Origin: Panicum virgatum
Taxonomy: Eukaryota > Streptophyta > Magnoliopsida > Poales > Poaceae
DNA: 64,000 bases
Reading direction: 5' to 3'
NCBI RefSeq assembly: GCF_016808335.1
Contig: NC_053143.1
Coordinates: 4,621,398-4,685,397, forward strand
The notes beneath the pieces were generated by a model that was given only the letters and a program-made list of their open reading frames with translations, had not been told where the DNA came from and did not search any database. A program made the position numbers and the translations under genes. Below are positions 1 to 10,888 of this stretch, piece after piece; the first letter of the stretch is position 1, and each line of letters opens with the position of its first letter.

Positions 1-473
1 GAGCAGGGGTGCTGGCGGCAGGAGCAGGATTGGGTTGGGGAAGGAGGCGGGGCAGGGTTAGGGCCGCCGACCGCCGGAGCCCGGCCGCGCGGAGCAAGGT
101 TGGGTTGGGGGCGATGGGGAGCTGGCGGCTAGGGTTCGGATCGAGGGTGGCTGGCGCGTGGGGAGTGGAGGCAGGTGTGGGGGAGTCAGCAGGGGTGGGG
201 CGGCGGGGGTGGGAAGCGGGGGGCTGGGTGGAAACTGGAAGTGGGCCGAATGGGACGTTGTGGTAGACTGTTACACGGGAATACCGACAGAAATTTCCCG
301 CACTAAAAACGGAACTGACGATTCGGTCGGGAAAATCGCTCAACCGATTTTGATTCCGTTTTCACCGTTTTTTTCCCGAATTCAGTTTTTCCTGAAAATA
401 CGATATCCAGTCGGTCAAAGCGGTATTCGGCGTCGGTCGGTACGGGAATTTCCCGTTCCTACTTTCATCCCTA
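1..473. mobile_element. Terminal part of a hAT (Ac/Ds-like) element, cut by the window edge
   Basis: Read on the minus strand from 473, the sequence starts TAGGGATGAAAGTAGGAACG and runs into repeated CGGTCGGT/CCGACCGA and TTCCCG motifs. This matches the ends of maize Ac/Ds elements, which start with (C/T)AGGGATGAAA and carry many such subterminal motifs. The other end lies left of the window. Bases 1-240 are GC-rich with no recognisable protein and may be internal or captured DNA. The 8 bases after the terminus (cccagcag) would be one copy of the target duplication, but the partner is not visible. Confidence 0.65.
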
Positions 474-831
474 CCCAGCAGATCCCTCTTGCCTAGGGCA
501 CCCAACAATATCTCTCCTTCTTCGTATGCCCCATAGTGTGTGTGTTTTCGTTACATCCAACTTGCTATTTTATTGGTACCAAAATAGGTAGTAGATAGAT
601 GGTTGTCTAGGAGTGAGGTTGGTCTCGAGGGCGGCGGTTCCCTGTCAAAGAAGGTTCGTGTGTGTCGTCGTGTTTGAAAGATGCGTGTATGTGATCGGCA
701 TGGTAAACTAGGCCGGAAAGCATGGGGCTAAGACATGGGGAAAAAAGTTTGAAATATGAGACGAGATCTATTGGATATCCATCGATAACATAATGCACTC
801 GTGTTAGCTTTATGACAAGACACGAACATGG
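474..831. other. Intergenic spacer between two transposon ends
   Basis: No gene, RNA or clear repeat is seen. The short reading frames lack recognisable domains. Confidence 0.5.
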
Positions 832-1449
832 CTTTAGTCCCGGGCTGCAACTGTCTTTAGTCTCGGTTTTTGAACCGGGATTGGCAGTCCGGGACTAAAG
901 GTCCCCGATCTTTGGTCCCGGGTCAAATAACCGGGACCAAAGGGTCATGTGGCAAAGTAAAAAATATTATGCGCAGCCTAGGACTCGAAACGTCTCGGCT
1001 CACGTGTAGCTTCTTTATCATCCCACGTACATGGCGCATGTGAGCTTGAATGGGATGCTTTCACTTTATACTAACACATGAAGACCCCTTTGGTCCGGGT
1101 TGGAGCCACCAACCGGGACCAAAGACCCCTTTGATCCGAGTTGGAGCCACCAACCGGGACCAAAGACCCCTTTGATCCGGGTTGGAACCACCAACCGGGA
1201 CCAAAGGGGTACCCTTTGGTCTGGGTTGGTGGTACCACCCGGGACTAAAGAGTTGGGTCTTTAATCCCGGTTGGAGCCACCAACCGGGACCAAAGAGGTA
1301 TCCTTTGGTCCCGGTCGGTGGCTCCAACCGGGATTAAAGACCTATTTCGTCCCCTAGCCGTTGGAACCGGGACTAAAGACCCTTTTAGTCCCGGGTCCAA
1401 TACCAGTCGGGATAAATGTGAAGGACCAAAGGCCATTTCTGTAGTAGTG
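832..1449 (-). mobile_element. CACTA (En/Spm-like) element end with subterminal repeats
   Basis: On the minus strand the terminus at 1449 reads CACTACTACAGAAATGGCC, the classic CACTA terminal inverted repeat. Inward lie about a dozen copies, in both orientations, of a motif close to TTTGGTCCCGGTTGG / CCAACCGGGACCAAAG, the subterminal repeats of grass CACTA elements. Adjacent inverted copies can fold into hairpins. No transposase is visible, so it is non-autonomous or a remnant. The left terminus was not found; the motif run begins near 832, so that boundary is approximate. Confidence 0.7.
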
Positions 1450-4300
1450 AGAACAAGGGTTCATGGAACCATGCTCAATGGTCGAGGGTACTTTTCTCCC
1501 CGTGTGAGATTTGGTTCCGAGCTCCAGAAGCAACATGAATTTTCCACACAAAACAAACAAGTGCGAGCATTAGCTATCAAGTCATCGTAATATTTCTTGG
1601 ATTGGATTATATACATCATCACCAAGTGCTACTCCATTAGACAATGAAATGACACACGTTCTGGAATGGCGACTTAATTCCAAACTAGTGTGTAGTGGGC
1701 ATTCTTGTATCAATTGTTTTCCACAGCTCGGGAAAGTGGAGCATTTTTTTTTGTGTGTGTCCACAAAGCTTTTTAGGTTTGTGACTGATCACAGCGAAGC
1801 AAACAGAAATGAATCCAGATAAAGCTATGGTAGCATCTGCCTTTCAGATTTGTTGGACTGGTCAAGAACCAAGCACTTGTTATCTGAACATTCATCATAC
1901 ATGAAAGGGATAGATATGCTTCCTTTTGTTCATGGATAGATCTTGAACAAAACTAATGTTCTCACGCATTTACACACTGCCTTTTGCAAAATGTGAAGTA
2001 TGAACACACCGTGTCCAATATCTATCTCAGTGCGTGATACAAGGAGAGAAGCGTCTTTTCAACAACTGATGAGACAGAATTAACCCTCTCCCAGAAGGAG
2101 AACAGATCAAACAACAAAGATCTCTTCTAGCAAAAAAGTAGAATTTTAGTAAGGATGGATTGACGTAGGTGTCACCAGTTTGATTGCTAGTCAGGCGCGT
2201 ATCTAACCACGACAAGCAACCCAATTAAGTACGCGAGATAAAGAACGAACAGATAGAGATATAGATGACTTAATCATGATTAGGGCTCGTAGGATACCGG
2301 AACATAGAGTTTCACAGAAAATGACTAAATTCCCATAGAAATGAAAGATAGTTCTCCTTGTAACCCTGGGCCTTATTCAGAATTTAATCAAATGATTAAC
2401 AAGAAAAACCTCAATTATTCAGTTGATACACCTTTACTGCAAAAGTTTCCAATCCAGCAAGGGACAGCCTCTGCCAATCTGAATGGCTTATCTACCCTTT
2501 GCTTTCCCTCATCTTTATGCAAGAAATTAAAAAGAAATACTACTCTACTATATAGTAGTATTATTTGTTAAATTTTAAACTACCCCACCACCCCCTCAAA
2601 AGCATACACGACCGCATAATTTGCACTCCAAGAATACCTTTTTGAAGGTCCATATCGTCATCATTGCAAATGCTTCACATGGTGATGAGGGGTTGTATGT
2701 CAGTACGTGTACCATGTATGAGTACATTCACAAAAGCAATTAGATAAAACACTCTTAGTTTTTGTGTCTCGCCACATGACACATTCCAATTGCAGCATGT
2801 TTTGTTTATGTTATCCGGGTTGTCTTGTTTGGAAAAACTTTTAGCAGTTGTGCTGGTGTAAAAGATTTGCAAAAAGGTGTGACAGGTGGAAATTGAAATG
2901 AAAATAGCATGGCAGAGAAATGTGATGAATTAAAGAAGGCATTTCTGACGGGCATTTTTCAGGGACCTTGAATTTTCAGTAGATATGTTGTTTACTGCAC
3001 GATAAGAGCAACGGGCGTTATGCGGATGCTTTGGGTTAGTGTAAGACAAAAAGATGGCAAAAGCTGAGAGTAGTAACTAACCAACATGTGGCAACTGCAA
3101 AGAGTGCGGCCATAAGTGTTTGGCGTTTCGTATGTTTAGTACAAAAGGTATACGAATGACACAAGAATATTTCCACATGTTCTAAAGGAAGAAAGAGAAC
3201 CCAAATAGGTTGCAGAAAATGTAGTATTCAAATTTTAGCTCATGCTAGCAAGAAAAACTCTCGTGTTGAGAAAAAATTAGGCAAAACTCTCAATAATGAT
3301 CCACTTTATTAGCTTGACCCTCCACACATCTTTTTTGTTCGTTTCTTCCTAAACTATTTGAATTGGTTCGAAATTGATTAGGATTGTATTGATTTTGTTA
3401 GAACTGTCTATATTTCTATCAGCCGTAACTAAATTAGTTAGAAATATACTTGAACCTTTGTAGACGTCATAGAATTACATGGAGGTTGGAAAATTATATG
3501 GCCTTGTTTTGAAACCAAGGATATTATAAAAGGATATGTCTCCTCATCAGGTGACTTAGATATTGCATTTCTGTAAGATATTGCATTTCTGTAAGTCACT
3601 TGTTCGACTTACGAGAACAAATGTTTTAACAACACGAACAAATAATTATTTTCTACGAACAAAAAGTTAATCATAATGAACAAATAATAATGCAACGAAA
3701 AAAATATTACACATCACGAACAAATAAATCAAAATAACAAAACAATTTAATCTACAAAACGAACAAATAATTCGGCATTGCGAATATTGCGAACAAGTTA
3801 GTTACATACAAAAAAAGCATCTACATCGTAAAAAAAGAAGAAAGGAAAAAGGGAAAAAAATAGACAAAAGAAAAATAAAAAAATCGGTAGACACAACATA
3901 GGCAATCAAACACTGGTGACTTACGCAAATACAAGATCTAAATCACCTTAAAAGGAGTAAATCTGATTATAAAAAGAACATTGCATCAAAATTGAGAGAT
4001 ATCACATTGATTTGTGAAAACACTTCGAACTAAAAAGTTTATATCAAATGAACTAAAAAGATTTTAAAGTAAGAGACAGCTCCTCAATGTATGACAAATC
4101 TCCCAAAACAAACAGGCTTTGGCAATCAAAAACATGGATCCTCCATTGAATTAAAAAAAATGGCATCTAAAGTAATTCCCTATTTTGCCCTTTGTGGAGG
4201 GAATGATGACTGTCTCGGGAGCCGCGAAGGCGAAAAAAAAGGGAAGAAAAGAAAAGGAGTAAACAAAGCGGCAAGGAGGACGAAAGCGAGCGAGACACAC
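1450..4300. other. AT-rich intergenic region upstream of the bHLH gene
   Basis: No convincing coding region is seen; reading frames are short and domain-free. Small local structures include a direct duplication of gatattgcatttctgtaa near 3552-3587 and the GAACAAAT-rich stretch listed separately. Confidence 0.5.
3610..3795. repeat. Irregular repeats of an ACGAACAAATAA motif
   Basis: About seven copies of a motif close to (ac)GAACAAATaat occur at irregular spacing in very AT-rich DNA. The family is not recognised; it may be a transposon remnant. Confidence 0.5.
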
Positions 4301-4385
4301 ACACAAACAGTGACACCACCACAGGCGAGGAGAGGCAGCAGACCAAGGAGAGTGGAGAGCAGCCAGCAGCAAGGCTGCTGAGCCG

Positions 4386-4433
4386 CCGCCGGCAGCTGAG
4401 CTAGAGCATCCGCCGGCAGCTGAGCTAGAGCAT
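4386..4433 (+). repeat. Perfect 24-bp tandem duplication in the bHLH gene leader/promoter
   Basis: Two identical 24-bp units (4386-4409 and 4410-4433), each containing GGCAGCTGAGCTAGAGC, lie about 400 bp upstream of the bHLH start codon. Each contains the E-box-like CAGCTG. Confidence 0.85.
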
Positions 4434-4599
4434 CCGCTAGCGACAAGGCTGAATCCAAGGGAAGGCTTGCCGCAACCGTGGCTGCCGTCGCCGGCGCTGC
4501 AGCCGCCGCCGCCGCCGCCTGTGCGAGGCGCTCGCCTTGTATTTGCGACAAGGGGGACCCCCGTGCGGCGAAGGGGCTGACAGCTGGCCCCGCCCTGTG

Positions 4600-4719
4600 A
4601 TGGCTGCTGCCCTTGCGCCGGCGGCGAGGAGAGGCGTGGGTGCTCCGGAGGCGGCGGCGAGGAGGGGCGGCGGTCTCCGCGCGAAGCAGGCTGGGCGCGC
4701 CAGCTGCCGCGGCGCCTAG
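4600..4719 (+). promoter_or_regulatory. Possible upstream ORF in the bHLH gene leader
   Basis: An ATG at 4600 opens a 39-codon frame ending at TAG 4717-4719, 106 nt before the main start. It is Ala/Arg-rich and looks like GC-rich filler, not a conserved peptide. It matters only if transcription starts upstream of 4600, which the sequence does not settle. Confidence 0.3.
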
Positions 4720-4825
4720 AGCGAGCGGCGGACGGTCTCCCTCGCGGCCTGAGCCGGAGCTAGGGTTTTGGCGCGCACGGTGCCGGGGTTCTAGTTGAGC
4801 GGCGGGAGATCAGGGGGGAAGGGAG

Positions 4826-7800
4826 ATGGCCGTCGGGGACGCGCTGCGGCGGCTGTGCGAGGAGATTGGGTGGTCCTACGCCGTCTTCTGGAAGGCCATC
4901 GGCGCCGCCGACCCAGTGTAAGCCGCCGCCCGCACTGTTCCTCAGATTCTTCCTTCTTCGGTATTTAGAAGCTCGTCCTCCTGCTGAATCTCGTAAAATC
5001 TGAACTTTTTGGCCTCTGGGCTCATTCTTCTTCGAAATGTTCGGTTTTTGGTTCTGTCTCTTCGAAGGTGCCCATTTTTCGTTGGTACACTGTTTTGGAA
5101 ACTTTAGGGCCGTTTAGTTCCCAAACCAAATTTTTTTTGATGTCACATCAACGGTTTGATTAGATGTCGGGAGGGTTTTTTGGACAATAATTAAAAAATT
5201 AATTTTAGAACTCATCTGGAAACCGCGAGACGAATCTTTTGAGATCTTTGACCGCATCATTAGCACATGTGGGTTACTGTAGCACTTATGGCTAATCATG
5301 TACTAATTAGGCTCAAAAGATTTGTCTCGTCGTGTACATCCAAACTGTGCAATTAGTTTTGTTGTTTAATTACATTTAGTGCTTCATGCATGTATTCAAA
5401 GAGAAAGTCATAAATTTCGAGGTGAAAACGCCCTCTCGAGGGAACATTTGTGCTCGAAACCAAAGAATTCATTGTCCCTTTTGGCAATCATTTCCTGCAA
5501 ATTTCAGTCAGGTTCCTAAAGTTGAATGCTTGGAGACTGGACTTCTTCATCTCATTTAATAATCTTTGGATGTCTATGCTCTGAACTTGCTTCCTCTTCC
5601 TATCGTTGCTTGATTTTTTGCTTTTTTATTAGAGTGTTTTCTCTCTCTCTCATTTTATTTTCCTTGGAAATGTGCAGGCATTTGGTGTGGGAGGACGGCT
5701 ACTGTGGCCACACGTCATGCCCTGTCGGATCTGAGCCTTCTGAAGCTCTGCCCAGTGACACCGGGTGCTCTGTTCCCGCTGCTGACACCATCTGCTCGCT
5801 TGTTAACAAAGTTATGGCGTCGGAGGTTCATGTCGTTGGACAAGGGTAAGCAACCACAGCCTATTTCTTTCTTTTCTTCACTTTCCCCCCATTTGGTTAG
5901 ATGAAATCTTCACCATCTTTGGTTGGTTACCTCATCATTTCTTTGTTAGAATGCAATGCTCTCTATTGCTTCTTGGATTCATGGCGGGTGTGCTTGTGTT
6001 TTATTTCCGGCAGGACCGTAGGCCGTGCTGCGTTCAGTGGCAATCATCAATGGATCGTCCATGGTACCGCCAATGGTCACGGGCTCTCCTCCGAGGTACG
6101 GACGGTACTGGAGTGCTTCCCTTCTGAATTCTGGAGTGAAATAAATGCGAACCCAATTTCAGTTTTGTCTGGTTCCATTTTGCTGCCACCTCATTTAAAG
6201 CACTGTGGGGTGTAGCCTCCTTGAGTCCTCACCTTTTGTCATTTTGTAAGCTGCTTTGATTTTGGACTGGTCATTCTGCAAAAATAAATGGTCACTTGTG
6301 ATAGTTTTAAATGACACATGGGCCTGTTGTAAATTATAGAGGGGGAATGGATAAGAGAAGGGTGTTGAGGAATACTGGTATGTAATATAGGTTGCCTTTC
6401 ATGGGCAAAAAGAAAAATAATATGTAGTCTTTGAGTAGATCACCAACTCACTTGTGTGAAGATCTTATAACTGTATTTTCTCAATTGGGTTTGGTGTTTT
6501 GTTATTGTTCTGGAGATCTTACACCATGTTTCCGACTTCATAGGTCACTGCTGAGATGAACAATCAGTTCAGAGTTGGCATTCAGGTGAGCAGAACTTCG
6601 ATTTGAATAATAAATTATATATCCACCAGTCTGCTTCTGGAACTCATTCAAAATACTCCTTGTGTGCAGACTATTGCGATTATTCCCGTGTTACCACGGG
6701 GTGTACTACAGTTGGGCTCTACTGGTTTGGTAAGGCTTCAAGGCTCTAGATACATGCTAAAAAGTAGAGAAATATTTGAACTTTGCACACTTCGAAATTC
6801 AGTAACTTCTGTTACTATTAGGTCACAAGGCACCGCTAATCCATATATGTTATTGATTGTGGTCCAGTATTGGCTGAGATCCCTGTATATAGAATATAAC
6901 TAACACAGTAGGCTCCATAAAAGCAATTCTCAAGTTGTGGATGCTAAGGGAGTTGAAAAGAACAATAGTGCGTTCCCAAATGAGTACATGCCATTCAAAA
7001 TTCTGAAATATGTGAATTGCTAAACATGGTATTTGAACCATTCCACTGCGAACCTGAAAACCTATCCTATTGCAGAATTGAAAATGTTGATTGTAAATTC
7101 ATGGCAACATTTCATCTATATATCTGAAAGTGGAAACAATGGCAGGTTATGGAGAACACAAATTTTGTGATGTTTGCAAAGAAGTTGTGCTCTCAGCTAA
7201 ACAACCGTTCAAGTATGGCTGCATCTGCTTCGGTTAAAAATGCTTCAAGTCAACATGGTCAATCACGTTCTGTACACAGTGTGTTTCATGTTCGCTCTGA
7301 TGGCAGCAGCTCAAGAATCTGCAGTCAATTCCCAGTGACTTCTGACCATAACAGCTGTCCTGACAGTGCAACTGTGTCAACTAGCACACTACCAAGTGCA
7401 TCTTTGCTTAAGGTTGCGCAACAGAATGGTCATCCTGTCATAGAGAACTTTGTCTATGCCAAGCCTGATATTAGGTTTATACAACAAGCATCCTACTGCG
7501 GCAGCCGACTTGGAAGTAATACACAGAGTGTTGCTATGAGCTCTGGTTTGATCTCCCCTGGCTTGACCTCGATGAAAAAGCAGTCACTTTTGATGAACAG
7601 TAGTGGGCAGTTAGACTTCAGTAATAATGAGCATTCATCAGCAGATCTGGCAAGAAATGTCATTTTGAGATCCCTTGTGCGACAGGACCCTTCGGTCTGT
7701 GAAAATACAGATATCAATATACATCATGGAAGATATGTAGTATCCAATGATATAAATGGTCCTGGGGGATTTGATTTTCTACCTGTAGGTGCCAGATCAA

Positions 7801-9895
7801 GCAGGGCTAACTTATGTACCAGTGTACCGAGTCAAGTATTAGACCACACTCCAGGAACATTACAGCAGAAACAATCTCAAGATACATCCAAGGTTCCCCT
7901 ATCTTCTGAAATCTCTAAGAAAATGGAGAATCCTGAAAGAGGGTCATTTCGAGTTCCTTCAGCTCCAGCTTCTGAATCTGATGGCCAGGTTTCTAACAGC
8001 TTGAACGTGGGCCAAGATAATCAATTAAGTAGGTCAAACCATTTACGACCTGACCAAAAGATTAGTAGAGTTAATGATCCAAGCGTTAGTGTCAAGAGCC
8101 TGGATGCATGCGAGCTCCCAGGAATGCCCAGTGAGAGAGCTTCCTCATTGCTTGTGGAGCCTGCTGCAGATAGTGACTTGTTTGGTATGTTTGGTGCTGA
8201 ATTTAATCAGTTCAGCCACAGTGTGGGTGCTGATTTGGTCACCTGGAGTGGTGCAGAGTCACAGAATTCAGATAGAAATGTGCCTGAATCATCGATATAT
8301 CTCAATAGCTCACCCCTCTTGAGTTCACTAGACACTGATCTTCACTGTTCTGGGATGTTTTCACTAACTGAAACTGATCAACTACTGGATGCTGTCATCT
8401 CAAACATCAATCCAAGTGGCAAACAGTGTCCTGTTGACAGTGCTTCTTGCAAGACTGCATTGACGGATGTTCCTAGCACATCTCATCTTGGTTCAGTAGA
8501 CTTGAAGCGCTGTGAGACCTCTGGCGTCCCTTCAATGCTAATTAAGCCCGAGTCAGCACAGTCTGCTAAACAACCATGTTTCCTTGAGAAGTCTGAGGAT
8601 GGTTGTCTTTCCCAAAATAATGGAATGCACAAATCTCAGATACGTCTTTGGATTGAGAGTGGTCAGAACATGAAATGTGAAAGTGCGTCAGCTTCTAACA
8701 GCAAGGGTGTTGATACGCCAAGCAAGGCAAATCGAAAGAGATCTCGGCCAGGAGAGAGTCCTAAACCGCGACCAAAGGACCGACAGCTGATACAGGACCG
8801 TATAAAGGAGCTTCGTGAACTTGTACCAAATGGAGCAAAGGTATCCTCTTGCAGGCTTGCGGATCACAAATTCTTTTATGATAATTTGAACATTTGAATT
8901 GCATATTTGATCTTAAAAGTATCTGCAATAGTGTGCTAACACTTGTCATCCCATTCATGTCAATAGTGTAGCATTGATGGTTTGTTGGAGAAAACAGTTA
9001 AGCACATGCTTTTCTTACAAAGTGTGACAAAGAACGCTGACAAGCTCAAGGATTCTACTGAATCTAAGGTATGCACGTTCTTTACAATCTGACAAAGAAA
9101 ATGATGTTATGGCTTACTTGGCGAGGCAGAACCTGCAAATATTTTACTTAATCCTCTCTAATTGGATAATGTCCTTAATATGAAGAGTCTTCTTCAAGCA
9201 GATACTTGGTGGTGAAAACGGACCCCTTTGGAAGGACTACTTCGAAGGTGGGGCGACCTGGGCCTTTGATGTTGGCTCTCAGTCAATGACATGCCCAATC
9301 ATCGTTGAGGATCTTGACCGGCCTCGTCAGATGCTTGTGGAGGTAATGGTGGTATTCTACTACTTGTTCTTGATGACATGATTTTTCACGAGGTACACAT
9401 GTAATTGTGATAACTTGGTTGTCGCTGCAGATGCTTTGCGAAGATAGAGGAATCTTCTTGGAGATAGCTGACTTTATCAAAGGACTTGGATTGACTATCT
9501 TGAGGGGTGTAATGGAAATGCGCAAAAGTAAAATCTGGGCACGATTTACTGTTGAGGTAATATAGCAAAATGAATCACTTAGGCATTCTGTCAGTTTGAA
9601 AGCCAAAGTAACATTCAAAAGATTCACTCCAACATTAGAGTAGAAGTGGTGCTGTTGTTTTCCAATTCCTTTGGGATTTGCTTCGCATCTGATTTATCAA
9701 CCTCCTTGATACTGATTGAGGCTACTCATGCAGGCAAACCGGGACGTAACCAGAATGGAAATCTTTCTATCGCTTGTGCGCCTATTAGAACCGAATTGTG
9801 ATGGCAGTGGAGCAGCAGAGAACACTAACAACATGAAGAAACCTCTTGATTTGGCGCAACAACCTGTTATCCCCGCAACAGGTCGCATCCAGTGA
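4826..9895 (+). CDS. LHW: LONESOME HIGHWAY-type bHLH transcription factor (889 aa, 10 exons)
   Basis: Exons: 4826-4917, 5678-5845, 6014-6095, 6544-6585, 6670-6729, 7146-8840, 8967-9068, 9202-9342, 9431-9556, 9734-9895. All introns are GT-AG and the frame closes at 2670 nt. The N-terminus (about 1-170: LRRLCEEIGWSYAVFWKAIG, then LVWEDGYCG) is the bHLH-MYC_N domain. A Ser/Asn-rich middle is encoded by the 1.7-kb exon 6. An atypical bHLH at about 688-740 starts KPRPKDRQLIQDRIKELREL and continues CSIDGLLEKTVKHMLFL. The C-terminus (about 775-850) is ACT-like. In known plants LHW acts in the nucleus with TMO5-type bHLH partners to promote vascular cell divisions; that role is inferred here. The basic region lacks the usual E-box-contacting residues, as in the family. 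The start is the first ATG in the frame and gives the conserved N-terminus. An LHW-like paralogue role is equally possible. Confidence 0.93.
5105..5400. mobile_element. MITE inside intron 1 of the bHLH gene, right end lost
   Basis: The left end reads GGGCCGTTTAGTTCCCAAAC and the body contains the phrases gagacgaatcttttgag, actaattaggctcaaaag and tgcttcatgcatgt, typical of a very common grass MITE family. The expected mirror-image right end is not seen, so the copy is truncated near 5400. Confidence 0.6.
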
Positions 9896-10888
9896 ATGAA
9901 GTGGAGCAAACTATCAAGCATCTTCCAAGTGCTAAGAGCAGGAGGTGTTCAGCGAACTTCTGCTATGACTAGCATCACCAAAATGTCAGTGCACCACCTG
10001 CTTCACTGTGACCTCATAATCTGGGCAAATGTGGCATCCTCGGCGCCTGATCGCAGAAAGTCTCGACACTAGATGCATGGATGAAGAAAGACGTCCGACA
10101 CGTGTGACCATTAGGCAGTGTTCTGTTTGCATGATCTTAGCTTGTTTATTAGTTAGTTAGCACTGTTTGGTGGTACAATAGTGGATTTTTTGTACTGTTT
10201 TTCAGAATGGAAATTCTTGGGTTGATTTATTTCACACAAAAAAAGATGGGATACCAACTTTATACTTTTCTCCTCACATCAGAACCTGATAGCATGACAT
10301 ACTATGTATGCCATTGTCTTAGCAGATTCTGAGCCTCTGAGGCGTTGCTCTTCATACTTTTGTGTTGTTACTGTTGCCTGCCAACATTCAGAGGTATCCC
10401 TTGGTTCTAGCTGAAGCCAACAAATATCCTATAGTAGCAGGATTATCCACAATGCCATCCAGCATATGGTGCTACCAATGAGTTTGCAATGTGCTAGGTT
10501 TACATACATGATTACAGTAACAAAAACCAATACTGAATTACTGCATACTAACTACACTTCCAAGTTCCAATTCCAATATACCCCTTTCACATATTGTACC
10601 GTATACCCCCCCCCCCCCCCAATCCCTATGATCTTCTACATATAAAATCTTGTACAATGTTTAATTTGGGTATCAACTAGTTGACTATCATCCTATACCT
10701 ATATACATCGCCCCATGATAAATATCCCATCTTTACATGCCCAAAACCTATAGCCCAAGCTTAACTGCTTCTTACCCATGTAAGAGCATGTTTAGGCTTG
10801 GACCTTTTTATTTCTATACAAGCCCTAAACCGATTAATCCATGGATGGAGTTGATTAATGGCATGGTCGACGACAGCTATGCTACCAG
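9896..10888. other. Convergent 3' regions of the bHLH and BEL1-like genes
   Basis: This interval holds the two 3' UTRs and terminators. No further gene is seen. A run of 15 C residues lies at 10606-10620. Confidence 0.6.

Noticed and set aside
8841..8897. Continuation of LHW exon 6 to the in-frame stop at 8897
   Set aside because: It would cut the bHLH in half; the GT donor at 8841 and the next exon restore the conserved CSIDGLLEKTVKHM.
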